Of a DNA stretch of 37,522 bases, positions 31,293 through 37,522 are shown piece after piece. The DNA is taken from positions 1 to 37,522 of the forward strand of contig CABUPZ010000026.1 of the NCBI GenBank assembly GCA_902493585.1. Direction: 5' to 3'. The notes below the pieces were generated by a model. That model saw only the letters and a list, made by a program, of their open reading frames with translations, ran no database searches and was not told the DNA's origin. Each line of letters begins with the position of its first letter. Within the stretch, counting starts at the first letter, position 1. Source of the stretch: an uncultured Fusicatenibacter sp. GTDB taxonomy: Bacteria > Bacillota > Clostridia > Lachnospirales > Lachnospiraceae. Position numbers and translations under genes: made by a program.

Positions 31293-34211
31293 ATGGGAAA
31301 CATAACGTTTGAAAGAGATAAAAAAATTGTTTTTTATCTGGAACCGGAAGCGCTTCCGGGAGTAAAAAAGACAGCGGAAAAGGTAGCTCAGGACTTTGAG
31401 AAAGTCTGTGGCGCGAAGCCGGAAATCGTTGAAACTGTTTGCGAAGAGGAGACAGTGATTTTTGCGGCGACCGTTGGACACAGCCCTCTTCTGGAGGAGA
31501 TGGAACGACAGGGTAAACTTGACCTTGCGGATGTGCGGGGTAAATGGGAGGTATTTTCTATTCAGTGTGTGGAGAAGCCGGCAGAAGGCGTGGAACACGC
31601 GCTGGTAGTTGCGGGAAGTGACAAACGGGGAACAATCTACGGCCTGTTTCAGCTTTCTGAACTCATTGGCGTAACGCCGTTCGTATATTTTGGAGATGCG
31701 GCTCCTGAAAAATATGACAGGATTCAGTTTATCGATGGAGAAGACCAGAGTCAGACAGAAAATTCCATAAAAACACGAGTGGTCACAGAACTGCCGATGA
31801 CTTCCAGGGAACCGTCGGTAAAATTCCGTGGTTTCTTCATCAACGATGAATGGCCATGTTTTGGAAACTGGACGTTCCGTCATTTCGGCGGTTTCAATGC
31901 CGATATGTATGACCATGTATTTGAACTGCTGCTTCGAATGAAAGGCAATTATCTGTGGCCGGCGATGTGGACATCCTCCTTTTTCCTGGATGGCCCGGGG
32001 ATGGCAAGTATGGACCTGGCGGATGAATACGGTGTTATCATCGGAAATTCACATCATGAGCCCTGCATGCGCGCCAGTGAAGAGTGGGACAAGGTAAAGG
32101 GCGAGAATACCCCTTACGGAACTGCGTGGAATTATAAGGTGAACAAAGAAGGACTTCTGAATTACTGGGCCGACGGTCTGAAACGAAGTGCAGGACATGA
32201 GAAATTTATCACCATCGGTATGCGCGGGGAACGGGACAGCGCCCTGGAGGGACCGTCTTCTCTGGCGGAAAATATAGAAACGCTGAAAGATATCATCTGT
32301 GAGCAGAAAAAACTGATCCAGAAATATGTAAATCCGGATCTGTCCAGGGTTCCAATGCTGCTTGCCGTATACAAGGAAGTGGAAGATTATTACTATGGGG
32401 ACAAGGATACACCAGGTCTGAAAGATTGGGATGGCCTGGATGGCGTGACGGTCATGCTCTGCGAAGACAATTTCGGAAATATGCGTTTCCTGCCGGATGA
32501 AAAACACAGGGAGCGTGTCGGCGGATATGGAATGTATTACCATCTGGATTACCATGGAAGCCCGATCTCCTACGAGTGGGTAGGCTCCACGCCGCTGACC
32601 CGCACCTGGGAGCAGATGACCCAGGCATGGGAATACGGTGTCCGCCAGATGTGGATCGTCAATGTGGGAGATCTGAAGTTTGAGGAATTCTTTCTGGGAT
32701 ATTTCATGAAACTGGCTTATGACTTTGAGCAGTGGGGAAGCAGTGCGTCGAATCAGACCGGACGATATACCAGAGAAGTTGTCAGAACAATCTTCCCGCA
32801 GGCAGACAGCACATTGCAGGAGAGGATCGCCTGTGTGATTGAGGAATATGTGCGGCTCAACGGGCTTCGGCGTCCGGAAGCGCTGAATGACAGGATTTAT
32901 CATCCGGCGCATTATCTGGAAGGCAGGAAGATGCTGCAGAGGGCACTCCGCCTGGAACAGGAGAATGAGGAAGTGCGCAGCCTCCTTCCGGCGGAATGCC
33001 GTGACGCCTATGAGTCGATGATCTACTATCCGGCGGCAGGAACTGCCAATCTTTTGCAGATGCACCTTTACGCGGGTCTGAATCATCTCTATGCGGAACA
33101 GGGAAAGACGGCCGCCAATGAGATGGGGGCGAAGATGAAGGAATGCATCGAAAAGGACCGCCGCCTGTCGGAACATTTCGCACAGATCCTGGATGGAAAA
33201 TGGAGCGGAATGGAGATGGCTGAGCACATTGGCTTTACCAAGTGGAACAGTGAAAACTGGAAATATTCGGTGCGCTGTTTTGTGGAGGAAAAACCGGAAT
33301 CGTATCTTCTGGTCAGCCGTGCAGATGAAACAGAAGTGCATACCAATGACTATTTCGGCGACGATGTCCTGGTACGTGATTTTATGTACCCGGGATGTAC
33401 CAGTGTTCAGATTCAGGTTGCCAATGGAGGTGCCGGAGAGATTTCCTGGCATCTGGAAGGCGGCTGCAGCTGGCTGGAGGCATCCGTGGACAGAGGACAG
33501 ACAGAGACACAGGAATCTTTCACGCTGAAATTCCTTCCGGAAAAGTATTCCGCATCAGAGAACGGAGACAGTCCATGTGAACTGTTCGTATGTACAGAGA
33601 AAGAAAAAGTAAGGATCCTGGTCTTTGCCAAAGCTTGGAAAACGCAGGGAATTCCGTCCGGAACCTGTCTGGAAGGGCCGGATGGTTTCGTCATTGATCC
33701 TGCCCATTTTGTGGGGAAAAAAGATGGTGAGTGGAACGGCGTTCCGGCAGGTTATATACAGCTGGAAGACTATGGCAGATATGGCTCCGGCATGAAAGTA
33801 TTTCCTGTAACTGCGGAGTTTTCCAGTGCGGAAAAGGCGCCGTTTTTGGAGTATCGGCTCTTTACAGAAGTGCCGGGAGAATATATACTGGAGATACAGA
33901 GTGCGCCTGGAAATCCTGTGGATGAAGGAAAGGGTCTGAAGCTGGCTTATGCTCTGAATGAGGAAGAGATTCGGCGGATCAACACGATTCCGGCCGGTTA
34001 TCATGCGGGAGATCCGACCTGTGAATACTGGTGTCAGGGTGTGCTGAATCAGGTGCATCGATGCAGAGTCAAGGTACATCTGAACGAGGGTCTGAACAGC
34101 CTGCATATTTATGCCGCAGACGCCCCGCTGGTTCTGGAACGGCTGCTCCTGTATCGGCAGGAACCGAAGCAGTCCTATCTTGGACCGGAGGAAAGTTTCC
34201 GGGTAAAATAG
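31293..34211 (+). CDS. GH115 xylan alpha-1,2-glucuronidase
   Basis: GH115 enzymes remove (4-O-methyl-)glucuronic acid from xylan, including internal residues. The 972-residue length and domain order fit the family: an N-terminal alpha/beta domain about 1-165 (VAGSDKRGTIYGLFQLSELIGVTPF, key steps GSDKRGTIYG), a TIM barrel about 175-500 with SREPSVKFRGFFINDEWP, LWPAMW, IIGNSHHEPCMRA and GMRGERDSAL, a helical region about 520-665, and a C-terminal beta domain. No signal peptide, so debranching is cytoplasmic. The start at 31293 follows AAAGGA; the longer frame to 31266 has no site. It leads the operon with the dehydrogenase and PHP genes, and is the main evidence that the locus targets glucuronoxylan. 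Confidence 0.93.
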   Translation: MGNITFERDKKIVFYLEPEALPGVKKTAEKVAQDFEKVCGAKPEIVETVCEEETVIFAATVGHSPLLEEMERQGKLDLADVRGKWEVFSIQCVEKPAEGVEHALVVAGSDKRGTIYGLFQLSELIGVTPFVYFGDAAPEKYDRIQFIDGEDQSQTENSIKTRVVTELPMTSREPSVKFRGFFINDEWPCFGNWTFRHFGGFNADMYDHVFELLLRMKGNYLWPAMWTSSFFLDGPGMASMDLADEYGVIIGNSHHEPCMRASEEWDKVKGENTPYGTAWNYKVNKEGLLNYWADGLKRSAGHEKFITIGMRGERDSALEGPSSLAENIETLKDIICEQKKLIQKYVNPDLSRVPMLLAVYKEVEDYYYGDKDTPGLKDWDGLDGVTVMLCEDNFGNMRFLPDEKHRERVGGYGMYYHLDYHGSPISYEWVGSTPLTRTWEQMTQAWEYGVRQMWIVNVGDLKFEEFFLGYFMKLAYDFEQWGSSASNQTGRYTREVVRTIFPQADSTLQERIACVIEEYVRLNGLRRPEALNDRIYHPAHYLEGRKMLQRALRLEQENEEVRSLLPAECRDAYESMIYYPAAGTANLLQMHLYAGLNHLYAEQGKTAANEMGAKMKECIEKDRRLSEHFAQILDGKWSGMEMAEHIGFTKWNSENWKYSVRCFVEEKPESYLLVSRADETEVHTNDYFGDDVLVRDFMYPGCTSVQIQVANGGAGEISWHLEGGCSWLEASVDRGQTETQESFTLKFLPEKYSASENGDSPCELFVCTEKEKVRILVFAKAWKTQGIPSGTCLEGPDGFVIDPAHFVGKKDGEWNGVPAGYIQLEDYGRYGSGMKVFPVTAEFSSAEKAPFLEYRLFTEVPGEYILEIQSAPGNPVDEGKGLKLAYALNEEEIRRINTIPAGYHAGDPTCEYWCQGVLNQVHRCRVKVHLNEGLNSLHIYAADAPLVLERLLLYRQEPKQSYLGPEESFRVK

Positions 34212-34243
34212 AAATTTGAGAAACAGAGAAGGAGGATATTGAG

Positions 34244-35299
34244 ATGGAAGGAACAATGAAGACAGCGGTAATGACGGACATCATGCAAGTGGAGATTCAG
34301 GAGCGTCCGATCCCGCAGCCCAAGGATGACGAGGTACTGGTAAAAGTAGAGTATGTGGGAATCTGTGGTTCTGACCTGCACTATTATGAATCCGGACGCA
34401 TCGGTGATTTTGTTGTAAAACCACCGTTTGTTCTGGGCCATGAGGCAGGCGGTACCGTGGTGGAAGTGGGAGCGAACGTAAAGAATCTGAAGGTCGGCGA
34501 CCGTGTGGCTATGGAACCGGGAAAGACCTGTGGTCAGTGTGAGTTCTGCAAATCCGGAAAATACAATCTCTGCGAAGACGTTGTATTCTTTGCAACTCCG
34601 CCGGTAGACGGAGTATTCCAGGAGTATGTGGCACATGAGGCAGGACTGTGCTTCAAACTGCCGGACAATGTGAGCACACTGGAAGGCGCGCTGATCGAGC
34701 CGCTGGCTGTAGGAATGCATGCAGCACGCCAGGGCGAGGCAAAGCTGGGACAGACCGCAGTGGTAACCGGCGCGGGCTGCATCGGTCTGGTTACTCTCCT
34801 TTCTTTGAAAGCTATGGGTGTGACGAAGGTCATTGTGGTGGATGTCATGGAAAAACGTCTGCAGAAGGCACTGGAACTGGGTGCGGATGCGGTGATCAAC
34901 GGAAAAGAAGAAGATACCGTGGCACGCATCAAAGAGCTGACCGGAGGAAAAGGATTTGACCTGGGTATTGAGACGGCCGGAAACCAGATCACCGCGTCTC
35001 AGCTGATCCGCGGTGCGAAGAAGGGCGCTACGATCGTATTTGTCGGATACAGCGCAAGCGGGGAGATGACTCTGCCGATCGGAATGTCTCTGGACAAAGA
35101 ACTGATCTTCAAGACAGTATTCCGCTATCGCAACATTTATCCGATCGCCATCGAGGCAGTTGCACAGGGAAAGATCAATATCAAGGATGTTGTAACCAAC
35201 TATTTTGAACTGGACGATATCAAAAACGCACTGGATTCCTGCGTGAAAAACAAAGCGGATATCGTTAAAGGAGTAATCAGGATCGGAACAGAAGCATGA
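34244..35299 (+). CDS. Zinc-dependent polyol/alcohol dehydrogenase (sorbitol/xylitol dehydrogenase type)
   Basis: A 351-residue medium-chain zinc dehydrogenase. Catalytic zinc ligands are Cys41 in GICGSD and His66-Glu67 in GHEAGG; the structural zinc cysteines are in KTCGQCEFCKSGKYNLC near 92-107. The Rossmann loop is VTGAGCIGLVTLLSLKAMG, with an acidic residue after the second strand (VVDVMEKR), which favours NAD. These enzymes interconvert polyols and ketoses, such as xylitol and xylulose. AAGGAGG precedes the ATG at 34244. The stop overlaps the next start as ATGA. Exact substrate unknown. Confidence 0.88.
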   Translation: MEGTMKTAVMTDIMQVEIQERPIPQPKDDEVLVKVEYVGICGSDLHYYESGRIGDFVVKPPFVLGHEAGGTVVEVGANVKNLKVGDRVAMEPGKTCGQCEFCKSGKYNLCEDVVFFATPPVDGVFQEYVAHEAGLCFKLPDNVSTLEGALIEPLAVGMHAARQGEAKLGQTAVVTGAGCIGLVTLLSLKAMGVTKVIVVDVMEKRLQKALELGADAVINGKEEDTVARIKELTGGKGFDLGIETAGNQITASQLIRGAKKGATIVFVGYSASGEMTLPIGMSLDKELIFKTVFRYRNIYPIAIEAVAQGKINIKDVVTNYFELDDIKNALDSCVKNKADIVKGVIRIGTEA

Positions 35300-36039
35300 G
35301 AAGAGATTATCTGGATACACATACACACACAACAGCCAGCGGCCATGCCTACAATACCCTCAATGAAATGCTGGCTGCAGCGGCGCAAAAGGGGCTGTCT
35401 CTGCTTGGCGTGACGGATCACGGCAGCGGAATGAAGGGAACGACACCGCTGTACTATTTCGAGAATTCACCGATGATCGACCGGGAGCAGCTCCGCCACC
35501 GGTTCGGTGTGGAGCTGCTGTTTGGTGTGGAGCTGAATATCATGGATTTTGAGGGAACGGTGGATATGAAACCGTCGCTGCTGGAAAAGATGGATGTGAC
35601 CATCGCCAGCATGCATGTTCCCTGCATGCCGAAAGGGACAAAAGCTGAGATCACGAGAGCTTACCGGAAGGTAATGGAAAATCCGCTGGTAAATATTATC
35701 GGTCATCCGGATGACGGACGTTTTCCGGTAGATTACCAGGAACTGGTGCGCGGGGCAAAAGACTGCGGCGTTGTGCTGGAGATCAATGACCATTCTCTGG
35801 ATGGCACAGGAAACCGGCAGAACGCGGTGGAAAACGATACGGAAATGCTCCGCTGGTGCATGAAGTACCAGGTGCCGGTGGTGCTGAATTCAGATGCCCA
35901 CACGGACACGAAAGTGGGTAACCACGAACATGCCTGGGCTCTGATCAAACAGCTGGAATTTCCGGAAGAACTGATTCTGAATACGGATCTGGAAAAATTT
36001 AAAACCTACGTGAATTGTTATCATCTTGGAAAACGATAA
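35296..36039 (+). CDS. PHP-domain phosphoesterase, YcdX-like
   Basis: The 247-residue protein has the metal-binding motifs of the polymerase and histidinol phosphatase superfamily: DTHTHT at 7-12, TDHGSGM near 40, a Glu in GVELNI near 78, SMHVP near 105, GHPDDGRFP near 135, and SDAHTD near 198. YcdX-like members hydrolyse phosphoesters using three zinc or manganese ions. It is coupled to the dehydrogenase gene by a four-base overlap, so it may act on a sugar phosphate from the same pathway, which is inference. A hairpin at 36059-36102 follows the stop. Confidence 0.85.
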   Translation: MRRDYLDTHTHTTASGHAYNTLNEMLAAAAQKGLSLLGVTDHGSGMKGTTPLYYFENSPMIDREQLRHRFGVELLFGVELNIMDFEGTVDMKPSLLEKMDVTIASMHVPCMPKGTKAEITRAYRKVMENPLVNIIGHPDDGRFPVDYQELVRGAKDCGVVLEINDHSLDGTGNRQNAVENDTEMLRWCMKYQVPVVLNSDAHTDTKVGNHEHAWALIKQLEFPEELILNTDLEKFKTYVNCYHLGKR

Positions 36040-36058
36040 CGTTTCTGTGCGTCCCCCT

Positions 36059-36102
36059 GTAACCGTTCGTTTCTTCACAGACGTGAAGAGGCGGGCGGTT
36101 AC
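36059..36102 (+). terminator. Hairpin after the GH115 operon
   Basis: GTAACCG (36059-36065) pairs with CGGTTAC (36096-36102), and TCTTCAC (36072-36078) with GTGAAGA (36083-36089). The following sequence is only mildly T-rich, so termination is likely but not certain. Confidence 0.6.
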
Positions 36103-36157
36103 CGTTTGTAGTTCGTTTAGGGGTCTGAAAATTTTGCTTGTATTTAAAACTTTAGTG

Positions 36158-36166
36158 TGCTAAAAT
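36158..36166 (+). promoter_or_regulatory. Extended -10 promoter of the yerC-like gene
   Basis: TGCTAAAAT at 36158-36166 fits an extended -10 element. TTGCTT lies 21 bp upstream, a long spacer. It is about 80 bp before the gene. Confidence 0.4.
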
Positions 36167-36244
36167 ACTATTGTGTTGGCTGAGCGAAATAAAAATTCAG
36201 AAATATACCCAAAGGAAAATGGGCTCATCGGGAGGTTTTTAAAT

Positions 36245-36550
36245 ATGAACAAAAAGATTCATACAGAAGCGGTAGACCAGTTGTTTGACGCGATCCTGAG
36301 TCTGCGCAACAGAGACGAGTGCTATACGTTCTTTGAGGATGTGTGCACGATCAATGAGCTTCTTTCTCTTTCCCAGCGCTTTGAAGTGGCAAAAATGCTT
36401 CGGGAGAAGAAGACGTATCTGGAAATTTCAGAAAAGACAGGTGCTTCCACTGCAACGATCAGCCGTGTCAACCGTTCCCTCAGTTATGGAAATGACGGAT
36501 ATGAAATGGTTTTCGAACGGATGGCTGCGGAAGAAACATCAGGTGAATGA
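36245..36550 (+). CDS. yerC: YerC/YecD TrpR-like DNA-binding protein
   Basis: A 101-residue all-helical protein of the YerC/YecD family, related to the Trp repressor fold. Helices run through EAVDQLFDAILSLRNRDEC, then CTINELLSLSQRFEVAKML and the HTH segment YLEISEKTGASTATISRVNRSL. In Firmicutes it commonly lies close to pcrA, as here. GGGAGG precedes the ATG at 36245; the upstream extension of the frame to 36173 has no ribosome site. Its regulatory targets are not known. Confidence 0.9.
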   Translation: MNKKIHTEAVDQLFDAILSLRNRDECYTFFEDVCTINELLSLSQRFEVAKMLREKKTYLEISEKTGASTATISRVNRSLSYGNDGYEMVFERMAAEETSGE

Positions 36551-36612
36551 AAAACACCTGTATTTATTGAAAAAAGATAAAAGTCGCTTTGCGGCGCGGA
36601 GCGGATAACATG

Positions 36613-36685
36613 AAAAATCCGGATTCCAAGGTCTGTCTGAGTGCAGAAGCAATTCAGAAACAACAGACCGGGAATCCGGATTTTT
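36613..36685. terminator. Bidirectional terminator between yerC and the DUF1836 gene
   Basis: AAAAATCCGGATTCC (36613-36627) and GGAATCCGGATTTTT (36671-36685) form a perfect 15-bp stem with A and T tracts on either side; GGTCTGT/ACAGACC extends it inward. It separates two convergent genes and can work both ways. Confidence 0.9.
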
Positions 36686-36689
36686 GGTG

Positions 36690-37289
36690 TTATTTTGTTT
36701 TTTTCGGAGCCATTTTATCAATCAGTTCTTCAATCAACTGCTTTTTCAGATAGACATCGAAACTGAGCATGCAGATAAATGAAAATAACTGGAGAAAATC
36801 TTTTTCTTCCTCCGGTGCGTCCGGGAAAGAAGTTTTTGCCATTTCGAATGTTTTCAGAAGATCCTCCCGTACCGTTTTGATTTCGGAACGCTCCAGCCCG
36901 AAAACGCCCTGATACAGATCTGTGATCGAGAAACCGCTTTCCGAATGAAAGTATTTGTCTGTGATCGGTTGGAGAAGCGTCTGAATATCGTTGATGGAAA
37001 GAATATTTTTGAAATAATAAATAAAGATCAGGATCAGCATATGCTCTTTGGAATATTTTTTCTTCTCCGGGGCAGGGAGCAGATTGTTTTTGGCATAATT
37101 GTTGATCATTGTTTTGGTCAGAATTTTATCATCTTCATAGCGTTTGCAGGCTTCTAACTGCTCGTCCATAAAGGTCGTGACCTGATCCATATATAAACCG
37201 ATATTTGGAATGTCTTCCGTTTTGATGTAATCGATTGAAACCAGTTTCTTCTGCAGTGCAGCAAGAAATTCTTTTACTTCGTTGTCCAT
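36690..37289 (-). CDS. DUF1836 family protein, MerR-like HTH
   Basis: The 199-residue protein belongs to the DUF1836 family common in Firmicutes. The recognisable core is TKTMINNYAKNNLLPAPEKKKYSKEH near residues 58-83, resembling a winged HTH, then LILIFIYYFKNILSINDI and a helical C-terminal half. Function is unknown but DNA binding is likely. A ribosome site AGGTGAAA lies just before the ATG, and it is transcribed from the promoter at 37308-37336, divergently from the helicase gene. Confidence 0.88.
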   Translation of the reverse strand: MDNEVKEFLAALQKKLVSIDYIKTEDIPNIGLYMDQVTTFMDEQLEACKRYEDDKILTKTMINNYAKNNLLPAPEKKKYSKEHMLILIFIYYFKNILSINDIQTLLQPITDKYFHSESGFSITDLYQGVFGLERSEIKTVREDLLKTFEMAKTSFPDAPEEEKDFLQLFSFICMLSFDVYLKKQLIEELIDKMAPKKTK

Positions 37290-37307
37290 ATTTTCACCTC
37301 ATATCAC

Positions 37308-37336
37308 ATTATATAGTAATAAAAACTAGATGACAA
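37308..37336 (-). promoter_or_regulatory. Promoter of the DUF1836 gene
   Basis: On the minus strand, TTGTCA (37331-37336) and TATAAT (37308-37313) with an ideal 17-bp spacer form a near-consensus sigma-A promoter. Confidence 0.8.
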
Positions 37337-37394
37337 GGCATTTTCATGCTTTTTTCAAAAAACAAAAGAATGTATGTTCTATTCGGACTATCTA

Positions 37395-37403
37395 TGATAT
37401 AAT
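37395..37403 (+). promoter_or_regulatory. Extended -10 promoter of the helicase gene
   Basis: TGATATAAT at 37395-37403 is a perfect extended -10 element, about 45 bp upstream of the start codon. The -35 region is poor, which extended -10 promoters tolerate. Confidence 0.65.
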
Positions 37404-37447
37404 GAGACACACGAATAATGAATTATGGAAAGAGACGGAGAAACGAT

Positions 37448-37522
37448 ATGAGCTTATTAGATGCACTGAACGAACCACAGCGGCAGGCTGTGATGGCAAC
37501 CGACGGACCGCTTCTGATTCTG
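37448..37522 (+). CDS. pcrA: UvrD/PcrA-type DNA helicase, N-terminal start only
   Basis: Only the first 25 codons are in the window: MSLLDALNEPQRQAVMATDG followed by PLLIL. The LNEPQRQAV Q-motif and the beginning of the Walker A strand are typical of PcrA/UvrD superfamily 1 helicases, which act in DNA repair and replication restart. GGAG lies before the ATG. The gene continues beyond the end of the window. Confidence 0.85.
   Translation, partial: MSLLDALNEPQRQAVMATDGPLLIL

Noticed and set aside
1..37522. CRISPR arrays, tRNA or rRNA genes, complete insertion sequences
   Set aside because: No regularly spaced repeats, cloverleaf-like genes, ribosomal RNA sequence or transposase gene with terminal repeats were seen on reading both strands.

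Overview
The window looks like chromosome of a gut Clostridia species, probably Lachnospiraceae. Supporting signs are Firmicutes-type ribosome binding sites (AGGAGG), a diaminopimelate dehydrogenase, an LplB/YtcP-type sugar ABC importer, a YerC/TrpR-like regulator next to a pcrA-type helicase, a DUF1836 protein, and many cytoplasmic plant-glycan enzymes. The genus cannot be fixed from sequence reading alone.

Layout. (1) 1-3330: a D-2-hydroxyacid dehydrogenase, a decayed C-terminal piece of a DeoR-type regulator, and a GHL6-like putative glycosidase. (2) 3383-6205: a minus-strand accessory operon of five tightly packed genes (small membrane protein, DUF2200-DUF1905 fusion, DUF1801, DUF5655, chloramphenicol acetyltransferase), with a TnpW-like scrap beside it that hints at a former Tn4451-type mobile element. 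(3) 6259-12398: a cobalamin riboswitch with its own promoter and attenuator-like hairpin, followed by six genes: an exported CbiK-like chelatase lipoprotein, two surface proteins with NEAT-like beta-sandwich domains, and a BtuFCD-type ABC transporter. The operon closes with a terminator. (4) 12400-15470: a patchwork with a frameshifted DHFR/RibD-C fragment, an ECF sigma factor paired with an unrecognised solenoid-like protein, and a BRO-family phage-type gene broken by two lesions. (5) 15493-36039: diaminopimelate dehydrogenase, then a large xylan-utilisation locus. (6) 36059-37522: the conserved end, with yerC, a DUF1836 regulator and the first 25 codons of a UvrD/PcrA helicase.

How the xylan locus fits together. 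A lipoprotein binding protein and two permeases (27420-31049) would import substituted xylo-oligosaccharides. Inside the cell, GH115 would remove methylglucuronic acid, a SASA-family esterase would remove acetyl groups, GH43 and GH3 enzymes would release arabinose and xylose, and a large GH2 would trim galactose or related residues. A zinc dehydrogenase of the polyol type and a PHP hydrolase complete the last operon. None of these hydrolases has a signal peptide, and no endo-xylanase, transporter ATPase or dedicated regulator lies in the window. The design therefore looks like import first, dismantle inside.

No tRNA, rRNA, CRISPR array or complete insertion sequence was recognised.
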